6,317 bases of DNA, from positions 1-6,317 of the forward strand of contig JBOHHM010000311.1 of NCBI GenBank assembly GCA_050725495.1. Direction: 5' to 3'. Source of the DNA: JBOHHM01 sp050725495 (GTDB lineage Bacteria; Pseudomonadota; Gammaproteobacteria; Burkholderiales; Burkholderiaceae_C). Below, piece by piece: positions 1 through 6,036 of this stretch. The translations under genes were made by a program, and so were the position numbers. Position 1 is the stretch's first letter, and each line of letters begins with the position of its first letter. The notes below the pieces were generated by a model. That model saw only the letters and a list, made by a program, of their open reading frames with translations. It was not told where the DNA came from and did not search any database.

Positions 1-298
1 CGACCAGGTAGGGCCCGTAAGTCACCAGCACGCCCTGGGGCGCGAGGTGTCGCGCGGCGCCGCGCATCAGCGCAGCACAGGTCGCCACCGAGGCCACTGC
101 CTGGGCATTGGGGTCGCTGGGCTGCCAGGTCCAGTCCGGCAAGCCTGCCGCAAAATGGGCCCCATGCTGGCCCGTGCCGCTGGCAATCTCCAGCGCCAGC
201 CCTTTGGCCGATGTCGCCGGCAGCAGCTGCTTGAGCACCTCGAGGATGGGCTGCTTGTTGCGCTCGGCGGCGGGGCTGTGTTGGCGGGCGGCGGTCAT
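1..298 (-). CDS. DUF938-family SAM-dependent methyltransferase, partial at window edge and internally deleted
   Basis: Reading leftward from the ATG at 298, 99 codons stay open to the edge. The N-terminus carries SPAAERNKQPILEVL, then the SAM-binding glycine motif LEIASGTGQH (about residues 40-49), then WQPSDP, which is the order seen in DUF938 proteins and in their human relative METTL26. Family members next have about 45-50 residues with a beta strand ending in a C/A-N-M-x-H-I/V-x-P motif. Here the chain passes from QAVASVA directly to TCAALMRGAARHLAP and VTYGPY, which belong after that block. The reading frame is kept. This looks like an in-frame deletion of roughly 140-150 nt, which should damage the Rossmann fold. 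The gene is divergent from the acetyltransferase at 426. No strong ribosome binding site is visible. Family assignment is firm; function of this shortened form is doubtful. Confidence 0.85.
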   Translation of the reverse strand, partial: MTAARQHSPAAERNKQPILEVLKQLLPATSAKGLALEIASGTGQHGAHFAAGLPDWTWQPSDPNAQAVASVATCAALMRGAARHLAPQGVLVTYGPYLV

Positions 299-425
299 GG
301 GCTGATTTTGCAGGAGTCGCGGCCAGGGTAAGCGGCGAGCGCAGCAGCCTCGAAGCCCCTCGGAGCCGTTTGCGCGACAATCCTGCTCCCCGGAAATTTC
401 CGTTGACTGCGTCAAAGATTGCCCC

Positions 426-944
426 ATGTCCAGTATTCAGGTTCGACCCGCCACCTTGCGCGATGCCAAGGCCGTTGCCGAAATCCACCTCAACTCCTCG
501 CATGCCGCCTACAAGGGCCTGGTGCCCGAGGAACACCTCAGCCACTTGCCCATGGACCAGCGCCAGGCGTTCTGGCGCGAAGCCATCGAGTTCGGAGAGC
601 CGCAGGTCTATGTCGCGCTGGAAGGCGAGCAAATCGTCGGCTTCGTTGGTTTCGACCGCTCGCGCGACCCCAAATCCAAGCCCACCACCGGCGAAATCTG
701 GGCGATCTACGCCCTGCCCAGCCATTGGGGCCAAGGGGTGGGCCTGGCCCTGTGGGACGCCGCGCGCGAGGGGCTGATCGAAGAAGGCTGCACCAGCGTC
801 ACGGTCTGGGTGCCGCTGCGCAACGAGCGCGCCCTGCGTTTTCATGAGCTCGCCGGCTTCAAGCGCGAGCTCAACACCGCCAAAACGGTGGCCGTGGGTG
901 GCGTGAAGCTCGAGGAAATCCGCCTCAAGCGCCCGCTGGGCTGA
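426..944 (+). CDS. GNAT family N-acetyltransferase
   Basis: A 172-residue single-domain protein with the length and layout of GNAT acetyltransferases, which move an acetyl group from acetyl-CoA to an amine. The N-terminal strand is IQVRPATLRDAKAVAEIH (residues 4-21). The central strand VGFVGF (71-76) is followed by the acetyl-CoA pyrophosphate loop in IYALPSHWGQGVGLALW (94-110, WGQGVG being the core). The C-terminal N-x-x-A-x-x-F-x-x-x-x-G-F pattern lies at about 133-145. The substrate cannot be told from sequence. The ATG at 426 has only a weak purine stretch (AAAGA) upstream; a possible -10 box, GACAAT, lies at 376-381 without a clear -35. It is the first gene of a likely three-gene operon, with an 8-nt gap to the next start. 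It is cytoplasmic, with no signal peptide or membrane segment. Confidence 0.93.
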   Translation: MSSIQVRPATLRDAKAVAEIHLNSSHAAYKGLVPEEHLSHLPMDQRQAFWREAIEFGEPQVYVALEGEQIVGFVGFDRSRDPKSKPTTGEIWAIYALPSHWGQGVGLALWDAAREGLIEEGCTSVTVWVPLRNERALRFHELAGFKRELNTAKTVAVGGVKLEEIRLKRPLG

Positions 945-952
945 ATCGCACC

Positions 953-1873
953 ATGGCCTCCAGCCTCCTGGCGCTGATCGACGATATCGCGACCGTGCTC
1001 GACGACGTGGCCGTCCTGACCAAGGTGGCCGCGAAAAAAACCGCGGGCGTGCTCGGTGACGACCTGGCACTCAACGCCGAGCAGGTGGCCGGCGTGAAGG
1101 CCGAGCGCGAACTGCCCGTGGTCTGGGCCGTGGCCAAGGGCTCGCTCCTTAACAAGGCCATTCTGGTGCCGGCGGCGCTGGCCATCAGCGCCCTTGCGCC
1201 CTGGGCCGTGACGCCGCTGCTGATGACGGGCGGTGTTTTCCTCTGCTACGAAGGCGTCGAGAAACTCGCCCACAAGCTGCTGCACAGCCCGGCCGAGCAA
1301 CAGGCCCGGCACCAGCAGCAGCTGCAGGCGCTGGCCGACCCCCAGGTAGACCTGGTGGCGCTGGAGCAGGACAAGATCAAGGGTGCGGTGCGCACGGACT
1401 TCATCCTCTCGGCCGAAATCATTGTCATCACGCTGGGCACGGTGGCCGCCAGCCCCTGGGTCACGCAGGTCTCGGTGCTCGGCGGCATCGCCCTGCTGAT
1501 GACCGTGGGTGTCTATGGCCTGGTGGCCGGCATCGTCAAGCTCGACGATGGCGGGCTGTACCTGAGCCGCAAGAACGCAAGCCTTGCGCGCGCCTTGGGC
1601 AAGGCCATCCTCCGGGCCGCTCCCTGGCTGATGAAAAGCCTGTCGATCGTCGGCACGGCGGCCATGTTCCTCGTCGGCGGCGGCATCCTGACCCATGGCA
1701 TTCCCGCGGCCCATCACGGGATCGAACAGCTGGCCCATGGCGCCAGGGCCGTGCCCGGCATAGGCGGCCTGCTGGCCGCCGTGGCTTCCACCGGGCTGGA
1801 TGCGCTGGCCGGCATCGCGGCCGGCAGCCTGGCCTTGTTGGGCGTGAGGCTGCTCGCGCGGGTGAGGCGGTGA
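953..1873 (+). CDS. DUF808 / YedI-family inner membrane protein
   Basis: A 306-residue protein matching the DUF808 (YedI) family in length and in its signature pieces: MASSLLALIDDIATVLDDVA at the N-terminus, KKTAGVLGDDLALNAEQV (29-46), ELPVVWAVAKGSLLNK (53-68) and FLCYEGVEKL (96-105). Hydrophobic segments at about 69-96, 151-170, 174-195, 227-248 and 268-300 suggest four to five membrane spans in the inner membrane. A charged, glutamine-rich stretch (QQARHQQQLQAL, 116-127) separates the first span from the rest. The family is widespread in Proteobacteria and has no established function known to me. The start fits the family N-terminus, although no good ribosome binding site precedes it, so translation may be coupled to the GNAT gene 8 nt upstream. 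Its TGA overlaps the GTG start of the next gene. Confidence 0.95.
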   Translation: MASSLLALIDDIATVLDDVAVLTKVAAKKTAGVLGDDLALNAEQVAGVKAERELPVVWAVAKGSLLNKAILVPAALAISALAPWAVTPLLMTGGVFLCYEGVEKLAHKLLHSPAEQQARHQQQLQALADPQVDLVALEQDKIKGAVRTDFILSAEIIVITLGTVAASPWVTQVSVLGGIALLMTVGVYGLVAGIVKLDDGGLYLSRKNASLARALGKAILRAAPWLMKSLSIVGTAAMFLVGGGILTHGIPAAHHGIEQLAHGARAVPGIGGLLAAVASTGLDALAGIAAGSLALLGVRLLARVRR

Positions 1874-3018
1874 GCGACTACCCGCTCATCCACTGGAGCG
1901 AGGCCGGCGAGGCACGCTGCGCCCGTTGGCGCTCGGAAAGCGGCACGCCGCCACCCAGGCGCGTCGTGCTGGCCGATGACACGACCCCCGCTGACTCGGC
2001 CTACCGCCTGGCCTGCGAAGGCACGGCCCTGCTGTGGCGCGGCGATTTCCAGAACGCGCGCCAGCTGCTGCAAGCCCTGGCGCGGCGCGCCGAGCGCAAG
2101 CCGCGCAAGCACAGGGAAAAAGCACCGCCCGCCTCGCCGGCCGAGGCCTTCCACCTGCACCGCCAGGCCCAGTCGCAGCGTGCCCGCACGCTGGCCATGC
2201 TGCTGATTGCGCTTGACGCCGACTACGGCATTGCCTTGCGGCGTGCGCCTGACCTGCGCGTCGCCTGCACCGAGGCCTGGGGCCCGGGTGGCGAGCCCTG
2301 CGTGGCCTCGCTGCGCGAACTGCTGGGCCTGGTCGGCGCCCATGAGTGGCGCAAAAAGGGGGTGGAGATCCCGGCGCTCGGTGACCCGCCCCACAATCGC
2401 ATCCACCCGCATTACGGCGTGTTCTCGCCGGTGCGCGGCGAGTATGTGGGGCTGGTGGCCCAGGCACCGCTGCCCTCCCAAGAACTGGCGTTTGACATCG
2501 GCGTGGGCACGGGGGTGCTGTCGGCCTTGCTGGCGCGCCGCGGCGTCAAGCGCATCGTCGCGACCGACCAGGACCCGCGCGCCCTGGCCTGCGCGCGCGA
2601 GAATCTCGCGCGGCTTGGTCTCACGAGGCAGGTGGAACTGGTGCAGGTCGACCTGTTTCCCGCGGGCCAGGCCCCGCTCATCGTCTGCAACCCGCCCTGG
2701 CTGCCGGCGCGGCCCAGTTCGCCGATCGAGCATGCGGTCTACGACCCCGACAGCCGCATGCTGCGCGGCTATTTGAGCGGCCTGGCGGCGCACTTGGCGC
2801 CCGGCGGCGAGGGCTGGCTGATCCTGTCGGACCTGGCCGAGCACCTGGGCCTGCGCCCGCGCGCCGAGCTGCTGGCGCTGTTCGACGCGGCGGGCCTGAA
2901 GGTGCTGGGCAAGATCGATGTGCGGCCCCAGCACCCCAAGGCCAGCGACGCCAGCGACCCGCTGCACGCCGCTCGCGCGGCCGAGCTGACCTCGCTGTGG
3001 CGCCTCGCGGCAAGCTGA
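1870..3018 (+). CDS. Class I SAM-dependent methyltransferase with NPPW motif (PrmC/RsmC-like domain)
   Basis: A 382-residue protein whose C-terminal half is a class I methyltransferase. DIGVGTGVLS (209-218) is the SAM glycine loop, ATDQDPRAL (231-239) ends in the acid expected to bind the SAM ribose, VQVDLF (258-263) follows, and VCNPPW (272-277) is the catalytic (D/N)PP(Y/F/W) motif of enzymes that methylate nitrogens of glutamine, asparagine, adenine or guanine. The first ~200 residues are not a domain I can name; they include a basic linker (RRAERKPRKHREK, 72-84) and a conserved-looking HYGVFSPVRGEYVGLV (181-196) leading into the catalytic domain. The GTG start at 1870 overlaps the preceding stop in a GTGA, indicating translational coupling. 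It could be a ribosomal RNA or protein methyltransferase; the substrate is open. It ends 9 bp from the convergent phoX gene. Confidence 0.9.
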   Translation: MSDYPLIHWSEAGEARCARWRSESGTPPPRRVVLADDTTPADSAYRLACEGTALLWRGDFQNARQLLQALARRAERKPRKHREKAPPASPAEAFHLHRQAQSQRARTLAMLLIALDADYGIALRRAPDLRVACTEAWGPGGEPCVASLRELLGLVGAHEWRKKGVEIPALGDPPHNRIHPHYGVFSPVRGEYVGLVAQAPLPSQELAFDIGVGTGVLSALLARRGVKRIVATDQDPRALACARENLARLGLTRQVELVQVDLFPAGQAPLIVCNPPWLPARPSSPIEHAVYDPDSRMLRGYLSGLAAHLAPGGEGWLILSDLAEHLGLRPRAELLALFDAAGLKVLGKIDVRPQHPKASDASDPLHAARAAELTSLWRLAAS

Positions 3019-3027
3019 GCGTCCCGC

Positions 3028-4934
3028 TTACGGCCCGATCAGGCCGCCATCGACGCGGCGTATCGCCACCGTGGCCGAGCGCGGCCGCGCGCCCAGCGGC
3101 CAGCTCGAGTAGCGGGTGGGCTCGGCCGGGTCGCTGCGTTCGGACGAGGTTTCGCCAGGGTGCTGGATGTTGACGAACATCGTCGTGCCGTCCGGTGTTT
3201 GCGTGGCGCCCGTGATCTCGCAGTTCACCGGGCCGGTGAGGAAGCGGCGGATCTCGCCGGTCGCCGGATCGCAGGCCAGCATCTGGTTGTTGCCGATGTT
3301 CTTGAACTCGCCCTTGTTCAGCTCGGTCGCGGCGGCGTCGGTCTGAATCCAGAGCACACCCCGCGCGTCGAACATCAGCCCATCGGGGCAGGCGAAGATG
3401 TCGCCCTTGATATTGCCCTGGGCCTCGGGCCGCGCGTTGGCCGGATCGCCGGCCAGCAGCAGGTGGCTCCAGCGCATCGTGGTCGAATCAAAGTCGCCGC
3501 CCTCCTTCCAGCGGATCACCTGGCCCATCACGTTGTTGGCGCGCGGGTTGGCCGCGTCCGGGCCGGGGTTGCCGTCGCGGCCACGCGCGCTGTTGTTGGT
3601 CAGCGAGCAAAACACCTCGCCGTTGGCCTGGTCGATCGCCAGCCACTCGGGCCGGTCCATCTTGGTGGCGCCCAGGGCATCGCTGGCCTGGCGCGCCTTG
3701 ATCACGACCTCGCCCTGGTCGGCAAAGCCGTTGGGCGCCGTCAGCGGCCCCTGGCCTTGGCCATCGTTGTGCACCAGCGGCAGCCAGCGGCCCGTGCCAT
3801 CGGCGTCAAAGCGGGCGACGTACAGCGTGCCATGGTCCAGCAGTTCGCGGTTCGCCTTGGCCCCGCCCGGCGCGATCGCGTCGCGGCTGACGAACTTGTA
3901 GATGTATTCAAAGCGCGCATCCTCGCCCGAATAGACGACGGCACGACCGTCCCTGGTGACGGCGACCCAGGCGCCCTCGTGCGCGGCGCGGCCCAGCGCC
4001 GTGCGCTTGACGGGCGTGGCACCGGGGTCCATCGGGTCGATTTCGACGATCCAACCGAAACGATTGAACTCGTTGGGGTGTTTCGTCGCGTCAAAGCGCT
4101 CATCATGCTCGGGCCAGCGGTAGAACGCGGTCTTGGGCAGGCCCCAGCGCTTTTGGTGCGCATCGGGCTGCTCGCCACCGGCGAAGTAAAAGCGGAAGTT
4201 TTCCTCGCCCGACAAATAGGTGCCCCAGGGCGTCTTTCCGCTGGCGCAGTTGTTGAGCGTGCCCAGCACCGTGCGGCCGGCTGGGTCGGCGGTGGTCTTC
4301 ATCAAAGCATGACCGGCCGCCGGGCCGGCCAGCGCGAATGGCGTGTTGGCCGTGTAGCGTCGCGCCCAGGAGCTGGGGCGCACCATCTGCCAGCGGCCGT
4401 CCTTGAGTTCGACCTCGATCACGCTCACGCCGTGCGCGGCCTGCGCCTTGCGCACCTTCTCCTCTCCAGCGTCCAGGTCTTCATGCCGTCGGGGTGCAGC
4501 AGGCCGTCGTCGGTGTACTCATGGTTCATCACCAGCAGGCCGCGGCGGCTGCCGTTGAGCGCGTAGAAGTGAATACCGTCGTGGTGCATGCCCATTTGCA
4601 GCGCCTGGTCGGCGGCGCTGTTCGATGCGTCGCCGCGAAACGCCGGCATCGCGCCCGCCACGCCCACGGCCTCGCCCCAGGGCGCCATCACCTGGGCCCG
4701 ATAACCCTCGGGCACGACCAGGCTGTCGGCTGCCGATGCGGGGATGGATTGGAAACCGATCCTGGGGCCCGTGGCTGCCATGCCGGCGCAACCGGTCAGC
4801 GGCGCCAACAGCCCGGCCGCGGCCAAGCCCAGGCCGCCGCGCAGCACCACGCGCCGCGCCGGGTCGGACACACCATGAATGCTGGCATTGGCCGAGCGGT
4901 TGCTGTCTTCCATGGTGCTGAAATCTTTGGCCAC
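3028..4934 (-). pseudogene. phoX: PhoX-family alkaline phosphatase (DUF839), frameshifted
   Basis: PhoX enzymes are monomeric iron/calcium phosphatases that are exported folded and release phosphate from organic esters. The first frame gives KDFSTMEDSNRS, a twin-arginine motif (ARRVVLRG), a hydrophobic stretch and an LTGC lipobox, then NHEYTDDGLLHPDGMKTW. The rest lies in another frame: LSGEENFRFYF, NEFNRFGWIVEIDP, HEGAWV, YSGEDARFEYIYKFVS, RPEWLAID, CSLTNNS, DGLMFD and LWIQTD. Both parts are well conserved. They join at 4458-4467, where GGAGA is repeated in tandem; removing one copy restores LEKVRKAQ and gives about 633 residues, a normal family length. The unrepaired upstream frame stops at 4425. 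I chose the GTG at 4934 because the protein then begins like its relatives. An ATG at 5000 has a better AGGA site but adds 22 atypical residues; an ATG at 4913 is also possible. A recent lesion seems likely. Confidence 0.88.
4458..4467 (-). repeat. 5-bp tandem duplication (GGAGA x2) causing the phoX frameshift
   Basis: On the coding (minus) strand the sequence reads CTGGAGAGGAGAAGGTG. The unit GGAGA occurs twice back to back. With one copy the codons are CTG GAG AAG GTG (L-E-K-V) and the two halves of phoX join in frame. With two copies the frame is lost, and three consecutive AGG/AGA arginine codons appear, unusual for this GC-rich gene. Confidence 0.9.
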
Positions 4935-5108
4935 CTTGTCTCTTGGTTCTGGCTCGCCATCGTCCGAGCCTGTGCCGAGGGGCAGGGCTGAGCGGCGCAT
5001 TATGTCCTGCGGCTGTTCGGGATGCGCTCTGCCCTGTGTTTTCAGCGTGACTTCCCGGCGGTTTTGTGCGCAAATCAGCCCTCAGTCCTTGCCAATCTGT
5101 CATTATTT

Positions 5109-5125
5109 GCTATACAAAATATAGC
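5109..5125. repeat. Perfect inverted repeat GCTATA-N5-TATAGC in the phoX/osmC spacer
   Basis: Two 6-bp arms surround CAAAA in the AT-rich part of the divergent spacer. An 8-bp direct repeat, GCGCCTGC, starts inside the right arm (5124-5131) and recurs at 5146-5153, a 22-bp offset. The whole block could be a regulator site for either gene or a copy of a short dispersed repeat of the kind common in Comamonadaceae intergenic regions; the sequence alone does not decide. Confidence 0.6.
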
Positions 5126-5134
5126 GCCTGCAGC

Positions 5135-5164
5135 TTGGGCGACCGGCGCCTGCCTTTCTACAAT
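5135..5164 (+). promoter_or_regulatory. Putative sigma-70 promoter of the osmC-family gene
   Basis: TTGGGC (5135-5140) and TACAAT (5159-5164) are separated by 18 bp. The -10 box differs from consensus at one base and the -35 box keeps TTG. Transcription would start near 5171, leaving a leader of about 20 nt before the ATG at 5191. The second GCGCCTGC repeat lies inside the spacer between the boxes. Confidence 0.5.
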
Positions 5165-5190
5165 GGACGCCACCAATCAGTGAGGCAAGC

Positions 5191-5658
5191 ATGGCTGACT
5201 ACACCGCTCAAGTGCTCTGGCAGCGCGGCGAGCAGGATTTTCTGAACAACCGCTACAGCCGCCGCCATGTTCTGCGGTTTGACGGCGGGGTCGAGCTGGC
5301 GGGCTCTTCATCGCCGCATGTGGTGCCGCTGCCCTGGTCCGACGCCACAGCCGTGGATCCGGAGGAGGCCTTTGTGGCCTCGCTCGCGAGCTGCCACATG
5401 CTCTGGTTCCTGTCGATCGCCGCCAAGCGCCGCTTTTGCGTGGACCGCTACTTGGACGCCGCAAGCGGCACCATGGCCCGCAACGCGCAAGGCAGGCTGG
5501 CGATGACGGTGGTGACGCTGCGGCCCATGGTGCAGTTTTCCGGTGAGCACCGGCCCACGCGCGAGCAGATCGAGCAGATGCACCATGAGGCGCATGAAGA
5601 GTGCTTCATCGCCAACTCGGTGAAGACCGAAGTGCGGTGCGAGCCGGTGCATGCGTAG
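5191..5658 (+). CDS. OsmC-family peroxiredoxin-like protein
   Basis: A 155-residue cytoplasmic protein of the OsmC/Ohr superfamily, which reduces organic and other hydroperoxides with a pair of cysteines. Both are present in their usual settings: Cys68 in FVASLASCHMLWFL (61-74) and Cys138 in EECFIANSVKTEV (136-148). The acidic pair Glu59-Glu60 just before the first cysteine helix also fits. The N-terminus (YTAQVLWQRGEQDFLNNRYSRRH) and DGGVELAGSSSPHVVPLPWSD (31-51) match the OsmC rather than the Ohr branch. A good ribosome binding site, TGAGG at 5181-5185, lies 5 nt before the ATG. It is transcribed alone, divergently from phoX and convergently with the DUF2917 gene, 33 bp downstream. Extra cysteines at 83 and 150 are not known to be needed. 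The physiological reductant and substrate cannot be read from sequence. Confidence 0.95.
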   Translation: MADYTAQVLWQRGEQDFLNNRYSRRHVLRFDGGVELAGSSSPHVVPLPWSDATAVDPEEAFVASLASCHMLWFLSIAAKRRFCVDRYLDAASGTMARNAQGRLAMTVVTLRPMVQFSGEHRPTREQIEQMHHEAHEECFIANSVKTEVRCEPVHA

Positions 5659-5691
5659 CCGGGGCGTCGGCCTGACAGCAACCAGCGCGAT

Positions 5692-6006
5692 TCAGGCTGG
5701 CAGCTGCTCCAGCACCAGTCCGCGTGGTGGCGCCGGGCGCTGCCACAGGGGCGTCGTAGTACGCTGCGCTGTCGCGGCCCGGCTCACACTGACGCGCGCG
5801 CTCTGCAGCGCATAGATCAGCGCACGCCGGTGTTGCGCGGTGCTGAACAGCCCGTTGGGCTCCAGCACCACGTCGCGCGGGTCGCCGTCCAGCGTGATCC
5901 AGACCGAGCCCTCGCGGCACTCGATCTGCAGGCCGGCGGCATCGGCCACGCTGAACAGGGCCTGGCGTTCCAATGAAAGCTCAAAACGGTGAGGGTCGGT
6001 GGGCAT
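5692..6006 (-). CDS. DUF2917 domain-containing protein
   Basis: A 104-residue protein whose first ~72 residues fit DUF2917, a small beta-rich domain common in Burkholderiales: FELSLERQALFSVADAAGLQ (8-27), IECREGSVWITLDGDPRDVVLEPNG (28-52, with the typical G-x-V-W-I/L-T and D-P-R-D pieces), then the less regular RALIYALQSARVSV (61-74). The remaining 30 residues are basic and proline-rich, look disordered and are not typical of the domain. The function of this family is unknown to me; the domain resembles small cupin-like folds, which is an inference from its pattern. The ATG at 6006 has a clear GGAG (6013-6016) 6 nt upstream. No signal peptide is seen. A hairpin-forming repeat sits 4 nt upstream of that GGAG. 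Confidence 0.88.
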   Translation of the reverse strand: MPTDPHRFELSLERQALFSVADAAGLQIECREGSVWITLDGDPRDVVLEPNGLFSTAQHRRALIYALQSARVSVSRAATAQRTTTPLWQRPAPPRGLVLEQLPA

Positions 6007-6012
6007 GGCGAT

Positions 6013-6016
6013 CTCC
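6013..6016 (-). promoter_or_regulatory. Ribosome binding site of the DUF2917 gene
   Basis: GGAG on the minus strand ends 6 nt before the ATG at 6006. It fixes this start over other in-frame choices and lies next to the hairpin at 6021-6036. Confidence 0.7.
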
Positions 6017-6020
6017 GTGC

Positions 6021-6036
6021 GCCGGTCAAAACCGGC
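6021..6036 (-). repeat. Perfect hairpin GCCGGT-N4-ACCGGC in the DUF2917 leader
   Basis: Read on the minus strand, GCCGGT TTTG ACCGGC forms a 6-bp GC-rich stem with a 4-nt loop, ending 4 nt before the GGAG ribosome binding site. It could be an operator, a leader structure affecting translation, or the terminal hairpin of the unidentified element that fills the sequence to its right. No T-run follows it on the minus strand, so an intrinsic terminator in that direction is unlikely. Confidence 0.6.

Noticed and set aside
47..331. Plus-strand open frame at the left end.
   Set aside because: It is antisense to the DUF938 coding sequence, which has clear family motifs.
842..1738. Minus-strand open frame (298 codons) antisense to the DUF808 gene.
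   Set aside because: Its His/Gln/Gly-rich composition is typical of an antisense shadow, and DUF808 is unmistakable on the plus strand.
1714..2967. Long minus-strand open frame (417 codons) antisense to the methyltransferase.
   Set aside because: Low-complexity Gln/Arg/Ala composition, no domain, and the sense strand has clear methyltransferase motifs.
3012..3030. Small hairpin (TGAGCG-TCC-CGCTTA) between the convergent methyltransferase and phoX genes as a bidirectional terminator.
   Set aside because: The stem is 6 bp with a G-T wobble and formed mostly by the two stop codons; there is no T-run on either side.
4425..4470. Programmed frameshift in phoX, suggested by tandem rare AGG AGA AGG codons and a Shine-Dalgarno-like sequence.
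   Set aside because: A -1 (or +2) shift is needed to restore the frame, while tandem rare arginine codons favour +1 shifts. There is no slippery heptamer and AGA-AGG re-pairs poorly in -1. A mutation is simpler.
3160..4566. Long plus-strand open frame (468 codons) antisense to phoX.
   Set aside because: It is a GC-bias shadow: His/Arg/Ala/Val-rich, no recognisable domain, and the opposite strand carries clear PhoX motifs through the same stretch.
5097..5114. Possible Pho box (CTGTCAT at 5097-5103) near phoX.
   Set aside because: Only one half-site matches; the second position (5107-5113) matches at 4 of 7 bases, and the orientation is toward osmC.
5659..5691. Terminator between osmC and the DUF2917 gene.
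   Set aside because: Only 3-bp GC arms are visible and there is no T-run.
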